64,000 nt of DNA. It comes from Mactromeris polynyma. Taxonomy: Eukaryota; Mollusca; Bivalvia; Venerida; Mactridae. The DNA lies in NCBI GenBank assembly GCA_032209605.1, contig JASFXZ010000002.1:56608431-56672430 (forward strand), in the 5' to 3' direction. Every line of letters begins with the position of its first letter. The first letter of the stretch is position 1. The position numbers and the translations under genes were made by a program. This document shows positions 1-12,530 of this stretch, one piece after another. The notes under the pieces were generated by a model, which worked only from the letters and a program-made list of their open reading frames with translations, was not told where the DNA came from and ran no database searches.

Positions 1-1518
1 GTCTATACATCAATCCGGTAATTATTACACATTATTTTAAACGAAATATGGGATGGTTAAGAGTGGTTTCGAAGATAAAATAGTCCAGAAACTTCCTTGT
101 ACAAAGTACGATACATCAGTCATACATTCAGATTCTCGTCATAAACAGTAAAACAACATCATTTTCACGAAGAGGTATTTATCTGGCCTCATTATGAATG
201 TTCGAGGGGAATATTTGAAGCGATACAAATGTTTCTGTATTACGCAACAGCCAGCTGTACTGTTGATAGACGAAACGACCTTTCACTATACGGACACATT
301 AAACTGCTTCTTTCCTTATACCGTGAGTCACAGTCTGTAAACTGTATTCAGTGTTACAACGTAGCACATTAGAAGCTGAAATGTCATGTTTGAAATAATA
401 CACAAGAGATTACCATATTCATTGGTTACAGAATGTATTATACAGCTCTAAAAAGTGTAACTGAAGACCGATTGTCATTTCGTGATTAGATCGTCTTTTG
501 TTACATGGAATAAGCTCGTTACGTTCAACATGCATACGTAGTCGATAGCTAAGGTATACGTGCAGACAGGGGCGCCGAGCAACGTGGGTTTTAGTTGGCA
601 CATCAACTTACGCTTCTGGATCTAAATTACATCAACAATGTTAGAAAGTGATGTAGTCCCATAACGGTTATTGGTAGCAAGGCTCCTTCCCCAGAAGAAA
701 TATAATTGTTATGTTGTATAACAAAAGCTTTGTAACCGTTTGAGTAAAATATGGTGAATGTATACCCCAGCTCCGCTAAGCGTATCTTGTAGGGATGTCA
801 ATAACCGTTCATTTTACTAACCGGTTAACCGCTCAATCTTTCGACTGGTTAACCTGTTAACCGATTATCGGACGTACATTTTGGCGGGGCATATGGATAT
901 ATTATGCTTATATTTTCCGTCAAGAGATGTTAAATAAAACAGCGAAACAAGTTCAATGTCCTGAACTGATAGAATTTTGAACATCTAAATCTAAGCACGT
1001 TTTACTGCGGAATTTTCTAAATAAACGTCACTTTGTGGCATTTATGACTCAATATTCTGAAAGTGCAGACTTAACTCCTTGCTGCACGACAAGCTCTTCA
1101 TTATTCCATGTAACAGAACACGATGTAATCACGAATTGTCAATCGGTCTTCGGTCACACTTTTAAGAGCTCTATCAACAGCAAAACAAAAACTTATTGCA
1201 GCAATATGACTCCATTAGTTGATTGTGAGACAAATTAATTTATTGATTGACGCAAGTGATGTCTGTAATGGTAATTTTCTTGCATGAAAGTTTCACGAAC
1301 GGCACTTAAAATCGCATTTATAAATGAAAGGTGTCTCAGATGAATTGTTTCCAAACACATTAATGCATGTACCGATCATTGAATGGATATATTGAACAAT
1401 ATAGCTGTAAAAATACAAAATATGCAAAGTAATTGTTTGCACGTATTTTTCATGTCTCCTTGATGTGAGCTTTTAAGGGTGACTTTACAACATACCAATG
1501 TGAAGGGGGCAGTAAAAT
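1..1518. other. Intergenic sequence, no gene seen
   Basis: AT-rich sequence in which only short chance reading frames occur, with no recognisable protein motif or splice pattern. Around 793-872 there is a cluster of short GGTTAACC-like words, roughly similar to the left end of the hAT-like element at 54790; it may be a lone degraded transposon end, but I found no partner end. Confidence 0.5.
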
Positions 1519-2530
1519 CGGTACTAGCAGTAACAACGGTACTAGCAGTAACATCGGTACTAGCAGTAACATCGGTACAAGCAGTAACAACGGTACTAGC
1601 AGTAACATCGGCACTAGCAGTAACATCGGTACAAGCAGTAACAACGGTACTAGCAGTAACATCGGCACTAGCAGTAACATCGGTACAAGCAGTAACAACG
1701 GTACTAGCAGTAACATCGGTACAAGCAGTAACATCGGTACAAGCAGTCACAACGGTACTAGCAGTAACATCGGTACTAGCAGTAATATCGGTACTAGCAG
1801 TAACAACGGTACTAGCAGTATCAACGGTACTAGCAGTAACAACGGTACTAGCAGTAACATCGGTACTAGCAGTAACATAGGTACAAGCAGTAATATCGGT
1901 ACAAGCAGTAATATCGGTACTAGCAGTAATATCGGTACAAGCAGTAATATCAGTACTAGCAGTATCAACGGTACTAACAGTATCAACGGTACTAGCAGTA
2001 ACAACGGTACAAGCAGTAACAACGGTACTAGCAGTAACATCGGTACTAGCAGTAACATAGGTACAAGCAGTAATATCGGTACAAGCAGTAATATCGGTAC
2101 TAGCAGTAATATCGGTACTAGCAGTAACAACGGTACTAGCAGTATCAACGGTACTAGCAGTAACAACGGTACTAGCAGTAACATCGGTACTAGCAGTAAC
2201 ATAGGTACAAGCAGTAATATCGGTACAAGCAGTAATATCGGTACTAGCAGTAATATCGGTACAAGCAGTAATATCAGTACTAGCAGTATCAACGGTACTA
2301 ACAGTATCAACGGTACTAGCAGTAACAACGGTACTAGCAGTAACATCGGTACTAGCAGTAACATAGGTACAAGCGGTAACAACGGTACTAGCAGTAATAT
2401 CGGTACAAGCAGTTATATCGGTACAAGCAGTAACAACGGTACTAGCAGTAATATCGGTACAAGCAGTAACAACGGTACTAGCAGTAATATCGGTACTAGC
2501 AGTATCAACGGTACTAGCAGTAACATTACT
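1519..2530. repeat. 18-bp minisatellite array (about 56 copies)
   Basis: Tandem copies of an 18-bp unit of the form GGTACTAGCAGTAACATC, with variants (ACTAGC/ACAAGC, AACATC/AACAAC/AATATC/ATCAAC). Variants recur in blocks of several units, so larger blocks have been duplicated. Because 18 is a multiple of three, stop-free hexapeptide reading frames occur on both strands; I regard these as artefacts of the repeat, not genes. Confidence 0.95.
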
Positions 2531-3492
2531 GCTGTTATAGTAGCAATATTACAGTTTTATTGAATTCAACAACTCAATGTATTTATTCTAGCATTACAAA
2601 ACATGAGATGAATACGACAACATTCATTTGTGCACGTCCACATGGTCATGTGCAAGCCTTGCATAAACACACAACTTGCCATCTTCATTCCCGTTTGTGT
2701 TTACAGAATCCATGCTTCACTTTCTCGACACATTCGTACAGAGATATGTTTACAACATTTTGATTTGTTTCAGTATTTCTCTTTCTTAATTTTGATGGTT
2801 TATTTATTTATTAATCTCAACTATTCTCCATTCTGTTTGTTTGGATTGGAAGTGGCCGGGACGTAACCACATTCAATCAATTTTCTCTAAAAATGAACAA
2901 GTAATTACGATATCAAACGTTCTTAATAATCGATCATAAAAATGCAAGGTCGTTCCAAGTAAACAGACAATTTCCATAATTATGTCCGATACTGAATGCA
3001 TACGGTATTTCAGCAGTCTAGATTAAAGACAAGCGTGAACATCTATGACAATGGCAGGGAAACATGAGTTAATGACACAGCTGTCACAAAACAGTCGATG
3101 GATCCCAAACTTTGTGACAGTTGTCGCAAAACGGTCATCGTATCCCAAACTCTGTGACAATTGTCGCAAAACGATCGCTGTGTTACAAAACAAACTAAAC
3201 TCGATAAAATGAAAAAAAAAGTACATATATCACAATTCTTTTAATTCAGGGAAGACTCATTTCTTCAAACCATTGTTGACTGTGCTACACACATTCAGGA
3301 TGCCAACATCTTGTTATTTATTAACACATGGACATCAGTATTTGAGAGTATGAACAATATATCAGATCTCATAGCAAGTCTCAAACAATGAAACAATCTC
3401 AATTGCAATGAATAAAGTGCAAAATTCCGTCCGTTTGTTTGTGGCTTTTTTATGTAACAGAATGTTCAGTTCTGATCAGTGGGGGCGTCTGC
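2531..3492. other. Intergenic sequence with a small tandem repeat
   Basis: No gene seen. At about 3072-3190 there are two to three degenerate copies of a roughly 45-bp unit containing TGTCGCAAAACGGTC and ATCCCAAACT. The remainder is AT-rich unique-looking sequence. Confidence 0.5.
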
Positions 3493-4315
3493 TCTGTCCA
3501 TATTCTGACACCATAGAAGATCACTCTGTCCATAGTCTGACACCACATGAGATCACTCTGTCCATAGTCTGACACCACAGGAGTTCACTCTGTCCATAGT
3601 CTGACACCACAGGAGATCACTCTGTCCATAGTCTGACACCACAGGAGTTCACTATGTCCATAGTCTGACACCACAGGAGATCAATCTGTCCATAGTCTGA
3701 CACCACAGTAGTTCACTCTGTCCATAGTCTGACACCACAGGAGATCACTCTGTCCATAGTCTGACACCACATGAGTTCACTATGTCCATAGTCTGACACC
3801 ACAGGAGATCACTCTGTCCATAGTCTGACACCACAGGAGTTCACTCTGTCCATAGTCTGACACCACAGGAGATCACTCTGTCCATAGTCTGACACCACAG
3901 GAGTTCATTCTGTCCATAGTCTGACACCACATGAGTTCACTATGTCCATAGTCTGACACCACAGGAGATCACTCTGTCCATAGTCTGACACCACAGGAGT
4001 TCACTCTGTCCATAGTCTGACACCACAGGAGATCACTCTGTCCATAGTCTGACACCACAGGAGTTCATTCTGTCCATAGTCTGACACCACAGGAGATCGC
4101 TCTGTCCATAGTCTGACACCACAGGAGATCGCTCTGTCCATAGTCTGACACCACAGGAGTTCACTCTGTCCATAGTCTGACACCACAGGAGTTCACGCTG
4201 TCCATAGTATGACACCACAGGAGTTCACTCTGTCCATAGTCTGACACCACAGGAGTTCACTCTGTCCATAGTCTGACACCACAGGAGTTCACTCATTCCA
4301 TAGTCTGACACCGCA
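3493..4315. repeat. 32-bp minisatellite array (about 26 copies)
   Basis: Tandem copies of a 32-bp unit containing TCCATAGTCTGACACCACAG followed by GAGATCAC or GAGTTCAC. The two endings alternate over much of the array, giving a 64-bp higher-order period, and break down toward the right end where GAGTTCAC units follow one another. Short frames across it have no coding support. Confidence 0.95.
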
Positions 4316-4677
4316 AATAGAAGAAGAAATAAAAGTTCAAATAAAAGTTCGATCATTCTTCATAAATCTATTCAGATACATCGAGATTGAGAGAGTATAA
4401 TTGACTTTAATACAGAAGGATTAGTATAGCATATTCTTACCGGATGTCGGAATTTCGAATTTTATCCTCCGCAGTAAAAAATCAACATTAACAGCATTCA
4501 TGTAGATCTACAAATAAGTAGCAATACATATTTCCATTTTATCGCCACATAACTGACTAACATTTACTGAGAAAAAGTTGCTTAGATTTTTTCGACAAGT
4601 AAGTTTTTTATAATGAAGTATTTGCACAGTTGTTTGAGGTTTCCGAGTAACTCTTGTTTGATTTATTTCCCAGCTGA
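4316..4677. other. Unique-looking spacer, nothing seen
   Basis: AT-rich sequence between the 32-bp array and the start of the segmental duplication. No gene, repeat or structural signal is evident. Confidence 0.4.
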
Positions 4678-7600
4678 ACAAGTCATGCGATCATGTATCA
4701 AAAACTACGCACTACTGGTAGATAACTAACTTTTCACAGAATAAACACTTAACCGTTTCCTATTTTTAATTGTTTTGTCGTAAATGACCTGCCAGTGTAT
4801 ATCGCTGTACGTAAGAACATTAACAACAATATAGCGATTTCAATCAAATTATATCTCAATTAACCAATCACAAGTAATTCCTTGTTGGTGATAGGTTAGT
4901 ATTGCTATACGAGTATATTAACTGCTTCTGGTTCAATTTATATTTCCACTGCAAAATAACACATTAAGTATTGAATTGCAGACGACCATCGTCACGTGTT
5001 CACTGAATAGTTAATACGCCAATACAAACTTCTAAACATATTCTGTATTTGAAGACATTTAGAGTTTATAATGAGATTGTACGAGTATAAGTTGGAGAGT
5101 TTGTATAGGGACTTCATTAATTAGGAAACAATTATGTAAGGTTCTGTATTTCCCATCGCATGTATTATGAAGCGTTTTCGCCTCGTTTTCGTCCGTACTA
5201 TCGGCGAACTACGTATGGCGCACTATAAGAAATAGTGTACGCGTGCAAGGTTCAAGCTACTCTCTGTAAAACAGATGACAAGACTTGATCAAGTACCAAG
5301 TATATGTTTATTTTCAGTGTCCAGTTCTAGAATGATTTTAATATTACATAATAATTAATTGATGTGTTATACATGTATTTGGGTATATGTGAGTACAGTT
5401 CAAGTCGTTTGAGGAATATCGCTTAGCTAGTGAGGTTACCATAACGACTTGAAAAGTACTACATCTACACCAAATAAAGCACATCTTACAAATACATTTA
5501 ACTTTAATTAAATGCCTAAATACAGAATAGTAATTAAACAAGAAATAATCTTTATCATTTCATACTCCAATGAATAAAAGTGATTAAAATAAACATGTGT
5601 ATAACATTGTATATTAATACATCAAAAATATATACTTAAGTCATACACATAAAAAATGCTAACAAACTCATAAGAATAATAATGTATATCAGCATTAATT
5701 AAATGTTCATTTCATTTAGAAGCAAAGATAGAAAAATGTATAATATTGATAATAAATAACATACCTGTAAAACAGATGACAAGACTTGTTCAAGTACCAA
5801 GTATATGTTTATTTTCAGTGTCCAGTTCTAGAATGATACTGGACATTGAAAATGTCGCTACTTAACGTGTCTTGAGTCAAGCTTGTCAATGGTGGTTTCT
5901 AAAAACTGGTAGTTTTACTCAAGGTTTAAATTAAGGCTTCTATTGATTTATGTAATTTTGAAGTCTACAGTTGATTGATAATCATACAGGAATGTATTAA
6001 GGCATATTTTTATAATTGACTAAGCCATTTGAACAAAGAGGTGATAAAAACAAACCATTAGATAATAATAGGGCTTAGCCTAGAGAAGCTGTCAAATTTT
6101 AACACCATCTGTTACTATAATATCAGATAGATTTTAGTGTCTAATTTGGAATTGTTTAAAACTTTAAATACATTATAAAATATAGTATTTATATTTGAAA
6201 TCTACATTTCATGACAATAATTTTGATACCAAACATGGTATGACTATGTATTGAACAACATAATAAGTGAATTTAATAAATATACAATAATATTGCTAAT
6301 TATGTAATAAGAATATAAAGCAAAAATATGAATCATAATACATGCATCACTCAAATATCTTCTATATTGATTATTTGAAACACAAGATGACAAAATGATT
6401 ACAATGGCAGTTACAAACAGAGAAGAATCTGACGAGAACATAATTGATCATACATTCTCCAGAAGACTGTAACCGACAATAAGACACAAACAAAACGGTT
6501 CTTTCAAACATTATTTGGGGGTGGGGATCGAACGTTGTTTCACTAAATAGTAAGGTTACATCCGGTGGCCATTGAGATAACTAATTTTTCTGGGGTTCGT
6601 ACCGAACTAAATAGCTTACAAACAACATAAAGTGAACAAAGAGTGAATATGTATGGTTCTAATATTTTAAAGTTCAACATGTGTCATCTGTTCTGTGATA
6701 CAGTCGGTCACGTTTATGTGGCATTTCCTGCTTCAGTCATCTGTTCTGTGATACAGTCGGTCACGTATCTGTGGCAATTCCTGATTCAGTCAGCTGTTCT
6801 GTGATACAGTCGGTCACGTATCTGTGGCAATTCCTGATTCAGTCAGCTGTTCTGTGATACAGTCGGTCACGTATCTGTGGCAATTCCTGATTCAGTCATC
6901 TGTTCTGTGATACAGTCGGTCACGTATCTGTGGCAATTCCTGATTCAGTCAGCTGTTCTGTGATACAGTCGGTCACGTATCTGTGGCAATTCCTGATTCA
7001 GTCAGCTGTTCTGTGATACAGTCGGTCACGTATCTGTGACAATTCCTGATTCAGTCATCTGTTCTGTGATACAGTCGGTCACGTATCTGTGGCAATTCCT
7101 GATTCAGTCATCTGTTCTGTGATACAGTCGGTCACGTATCTGTGGCAATTTCTGATTCAGTCATCTGTTCTGTGATACAGTCGGTCACGTATCTGTGGCA
7201 ATTCCTGATTCAGTCATCTGTTCTGTAAAACAGTCGGTCACGTATCTGTGGCAATTCCTGATTCAGTCATCTGTTCTGTGATACAGTCGGTCGCGTATCT
7301 GTGGCAATTCCTGATTCAGTCATCTGTTCTGTGATACAGTCGGTCACGTATCTGTGGCAATTCCTGATTCAGTCATTTGTTCTGTGATACAGTCGGTCGC
7401 GTATCTGTGGCAATTCCTGATTCAGTCATCTGTTCTGTGATACAGTCGGTCACGTATCTGTGACAATTCCTGATTCAGTCATCTGTTCTGTGATACAGTC
7501 GGTCACGTATCTGTGACAATTCCTGATTCAGTCATCTGTTCTGTGATACAGTCGGTCACGTATCTGTGGCAATTCCTGATTCAGTCATCTGTTCTGTGAT

Positions 7601-10600
7601 ACAGTCGGTCACGTATCTGTGACAATTCCTGATTCAGGCATCTGTTCTGTGATACAGTCGGTCACGTATCTGTGACAATTCCTGATTCAGGCATCTGTTC
7701 TGTGATACAGTCGGTCACGTATCTGTGACAATTCCTGATTCAGTCATCTGTTCTGTGATACAGTCGGTCACGTATCTGTGACAATTCCTGATTCAGTCAT
7801 CTGTTCTGTGATACAGTCGGTCACGTATCTGTGACAATTCCTGATTCAGTCATCTGTTCTGTGATACAGTCGGTCACGTATCTGTGGCAATTCCTGATTC
7901 AGTCATCTGTTCTGTGATACAGTCGGTCACGTATCTGTGACAATTCCTGATTCAGTCATCTGTTCTGTGATACAGTCGGTCACGTATCTGTGGCAATTTC
8001 TGATTCAGTCATCTGTTCTGTGATACAGTCGGTCACGTATCTGTGGCAATTCCTGATTCAGTCATCTGTTCTGTAAAACAGTCGGTCACGTATCTGTGGC
8101 AATTCCTGATTCAGTCATCTGTTCTGTGATACAGTCGGTCGCGTATCTGTGGCAATTCCTGATTCAGTCATCTGTTCTGTGATACAGTCGGTCACGTATC
8201 TGTGGCAATTCCTGATTCAGTCATTTGTTCTGTGATACAGTCGGTCACGTATCTGTGACAATTCCTGATTCAGTCATCTGTTCTGTGATACAGTCGGTCA
8301 CGTATCTGTGACAATTCCTGATTCAGTCAGCTGTTCTGTGATACAGTCGGTCACGTTTATGTGGCAATTCCTGATTCAGTCATCTGTTCTGTGATACAGT
8401 CGGTCGCGTATCTGTGGCAATTCCTGATTCAGTCATCTGTTCTGTGATACAGTCGGTCACGTTTATGTGGCATTTCCTGCTTCAGTCATCTGTTCTGTGA
8501 TACAGTCGGTCACGTATCTGTGGCAATTCCTGATTCAGTCATCTGTTCTGTGATACAGTCGGTCACGTATCTGTGACAATTCCTGATTCAGTCAGCTGTT
8601 CTGTGATACAGTCGGTCACGTATCTGTGACAATTCCTGATTCAGTCAGCTGTTCTGTGATACAGTCGGTCACGTATCTGTGGCAATTCCTGATTCAGTCA
8701 TCTGTTCTGTGATACAGTCGGTCACGTATCTGTGGCAATTCCTGATTCAGTCATCTGTTCTGTGATACAGTCGGTCACGTATCTGTGACAATTCCTGATT
8801 CAGTCAGCTGTTCTGTGATACAGTCGGTCACGTTTATGTGGCATTTCCTGCTTCAGTCATCTGTTCTGTGATACAGTCGGTCACGTATCTGTGGCAATTC
8901 CTTATTCAGTCATCTGTTCTGTGATACAGTCGGTCACGTTTATGTGGCAATTCCTGATTCAGTCATCTGTTCTGTGATACAGTCGGTCGCGTATCTGTGG
9001 CAATTCCACATTCAGTCATCTGTTCTGTGATACAGTCGGTCACGTATCTGTGGCAATTCCTGATTCAGTCATCTGTTCTGTGATACAGTCGGTCACGTAT
9101 CTGTGACAATTCCTGATTCAGTCATCTGTTCTGTGATACAGTCGGTCACGTATCTGTGGCAATTCCTGATTCAGTCATCTGTTCTGTGATACAGTCGGTC
9201 ACGTATCTGTGACAATTCCTGATTCAGTCATCTGTTCTGTGATACAGTCGGTCACGTATCTGTGACAATTCCTGATTCAGTCATCTGTTCTGTGATACAG
9301 TCGGTCACGTATCTGTGACAATTCCTGATTCAGTCATCTGTTCTGTGATACAGTCGGTCACGTATCTGTGGCAATTCCTGATTCAGTCAGCTGTTCTGTG
9401 ATACAGTCGGTCACGTATCTGTGGCAATTCCTGATTCAGTCATCTGTTCTGTAATACAGTCGGTCACGTATCTGTGACAATTCCTGATTCAGTCATCTGT
9501 TCTGTGATACAGTCGGTCACGTATCTGTGACAATTCCTGATTCAGGCATCTGTTCTGTGATACAGTCGGTCACGTATCTGTGACAATTCCTGATTCAGGC
9601 ATCTGTTCTGTGATACAGTCGGTCACGTATCTGTGACAATTCCTGATTCAGTCATCTGTTCTGTGATACAGTCGGTCACGTATCTGTGACAATTCCTGAT
9701 TCAGTCATCTGTTCTGTGATACAGTCGGTCACGTATCTGTGACAATTCCTGATTCAGTCATCTGTTCTGTGATACAGTCGGTCACGTATCTGTGGCAATT
9801 CCTGATTCAGTCATCTGTTCTGTGATACAGTCGGTCACGTATCTGTGACAATTCCTGATTCAGGCATCTGTTCTGTGATACAGTCGGTCACGTATCTGTG
9901 ACAATTCCTGATTCAGGCATCTGTTCTGTGATACAGTCGGTCACGTATCTGTGACAATTCCTGATTCAGTCATCTGTTCTGTGATACAGTCGGTCACGTA
10001 TCTGTGACAATTCCTGATTCAGTCATCTGTTCTGTGATACAGTCGGTCACGTATCTGTGACAATTCCTGATTCAGTCATCTGTTCTGTGATACAGTCGGT
10101 CACGTATCTGTGACAATTCCTGATTCAGTCATCTGTTCTGTGATACAGTCGGTCACGTATCTGTGACAATTCCTGATTCAGTCATCTGTTCTGTGATACA
10201 GTCGGTCACGTATCTGTGACAATTCCTGATTCAGGCATCTGTTCTGTGATACAGTCGGTCACGTATCTGTGACAATTCCTGATTCAGTCATCTGTTCTGT
10301 GATACAGTCGGTCACGTATCTGTGACAATTCCTGATTCAGTCATCTGTTCTGTGATACAGTCGGTCACGTATCTGTGACAATTCCTGATTCAGTCATCTG
10401 TTCTGTGATACAGTCGGTCACGTATCTGTGGCAATTCCTGATTCAGTCATCTGTTCTGTGATACAGTCGGTCACGTATCTGTGACAATTCCTGATTCAGT
10501 CATTTGTTCTGTGATACAGTCGGTCACGTATCTGTGACAATTCCTGATTCAGTCATCTGTTCTGTGATACAGTCGGTCACGTATCTGTGACAATTCCTGA

Positions 10601-12530
10601 TTCAGTCATCTGTTCTGTGATACAGTCGGTCACGTATCTGTGACAATTCCTGATTCAGTCATCTGTTCTGTGATACAGTCGGTCACGTATCTGTGACAAT
10701 TCCTGATTCAGTCAACTGTTCTGTGATACAGTCGGTCACGTATCTGTGGCAATTCCTGATTCAGTCATCTGTTCTGTGATACAGTCGGTCACGTATCTGT
10801 GACAATTCCTGATTCAGGCATCTGTTCTGTGATACAGTCGGTCACGTATCTGTGACAATTCCTGATTCAGGCATCTGTTCTGTGATACAGTCGGTCACGT
10901 ATCTGTGACAATTCCTGATTCAGTCATCTGTTCTGTGATACAGTCGGTCACGTATCTGTGACAATTCCTGATTCAGTCATCTGTTCTGTGATACAGTCGG
11001 TCACGTATCTGTGACAATTCCTGATTCAGTCATCTGTTCTGTGATACAGTCGGTCACGTATCTGTGGCAATTCCTGATTCAGTCATCTGTTCTGTGATAC
11101 AGTCGGTCACGTATCTGTGACAATTCCTGATTCAGTCATCTGTTCTGTGATACAGTCGGTCACGTATCTGTGACAATTCCTGATTCAGTCATCTGTTCTG
11201 TGATACAGTCGGTCACGTATCTGTGACAATTCCTGATTCAGTCATCTGTTCTGTGATACAGTCGGTCACGTATCTGTGACAATTCCTGATTCAGTCATCT
11301 GTTCTGTGATACAGTCGGTCACGTATCTGTGACAATTCCTGATTCAGGCATCTGTTCTGTGATACAGTCGGTCACGTATCTGTGACAATTCCTGATTCAG
11401 GCAGCTGTTCTGTGATACAGTCGGTCACGTATCTGTGGCAATTCCTGATTCAGTCATCTGTTCTGTGATACAGTCGGTCACGTATCTGTGACAATTCCTG
11501 ATTCAGTCATCTGTTCTGTAATACAGTCGGTCACGTATCTGTGGCAATTTCTGATTCAGTCATCTGTTCTGTAATACAGTCGGTCACGTATCTGTGACAA
11601 TTCCTGATTCAGTCATCTGTTCTGTGATACAGTCGGTCACGTATCTGTGACAATTCCTGATTCAGGCATCTGTTCTGTGATACAGTCGGTCACGTATCTG
11701 TGACAATTCCTGATTCAGGCATCTGTTCTGTGATACAGTCGGTCACGTATCTGTGACAATTCCTGATTCAGTCATCTGTTCTGTGATACAGTCGGTCACG
11801 TATCTGTGGCAATTCCTGATTCAGTCATCTGTTCTGTGATACAGTCGGTCACGTATCTGTGACAATTCCTGATTCAGTCATCTGTTCTGTGATACAGTCG
11901 GTCACGTATCTGTGACAATTCCTGATTCAGTCATTTGTTCTGTGATACAGTCGGTCACGTATCTGTGACAATTCCTGATTCAGTCATTTGTTCTGTGATA
12001 CAGTCGGTCACGTATCTGTGACAATTCCTGATTCAGTCATCTGTTCTGTGATACAGTCGGTCACGTATCTGTGACAATTCCTGATTCAGTCATCTGTTCT
12101 GTGATACAGTCGGTCACGTATCTGTGACAATTCCTGATTCGGTCATCTGTTCTGTGATACAGTCGGTCACGTATCTGTGACAATTCCTGATTCAGTCATC
12201 TGTTCTGTGATACAGTCGGTCACGTATCTGTGGCAATTCCTGTCCGTCATTAATAGTTTCAAGCACAATAGTTGACATAAAGAAGGTAACATAGAGTAAC
12301 TTACATCCAGTGTCCTCGAGTAAGTTATAAGCATGTGTGCATGTTCTCTTTTTCCAAGTATTTATCCCGTATTCCAACAACCAATTGTTATAAAATTCAT
12401 CGTTCATTTCATTATTTGGTTTTGTGGCGAGTAGAATAAAGTTAATGTTTAAATAACTTTTATCACGTAGTCCCTGACTATTTGTTACGTAATTATTTGT
12501 CATGCATTCTCATTCCTCCGGCCCTTACAC
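4678..12530. repeat. Segmental duplication, copy A (left flank, 53-bp array, right flank)
   Basis: This block of about 7.85 kb is repeated directly next to itself at 12529-16001. The left flank (4678-6680) matches 12529-14381 and the right flank (12243-12530) matches about 15730-16001, with high identity judged by eye. Both copies begin at ACAAGTCATGCG (4678 and 12529) and end at GGCCCTTACAC. Copy A keeps a stretch around 5490-5655 that copy B lacks. Within the flank a segment of about 75 bp is directly repeated at 5262-5337 and 5766-5838. No gene is seen. Confidence 0.85.
6681..12242. repeat. 53-bp satellite array A (about 105 copies)
   Basis: Continuous head-to-tail copies of a 53-bp unit containing ATCTGTTCTGTGATACAGTC and CGTATCTGTGRCAATTCC. 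Length (5562 bp) divided by 53 is almost exactly 105. Variant units mark higher-order duplication: a rare CTGTAAAACAG unit occurs near 7221 and 8069, 848 bp (16 units) apart, each followed by the same GTCGCG and CATTTG variant units. This is satellite-type DNA, with no CRISPR-like distinct spacers. Confidence 0.97.

Noticed and set aside
6681..12242. CRISPR-like array
   Set aside because: Units are contiguous 53-bp tandem copies with no unique spacers and no cas genes, in eukaryotic DNA.
12192..12503. 103-codon minus-strand frame
   Set aside because: Overlaps the end of satellite array A and the duplicated flank; the corresponding frame in copy B is not preserved.
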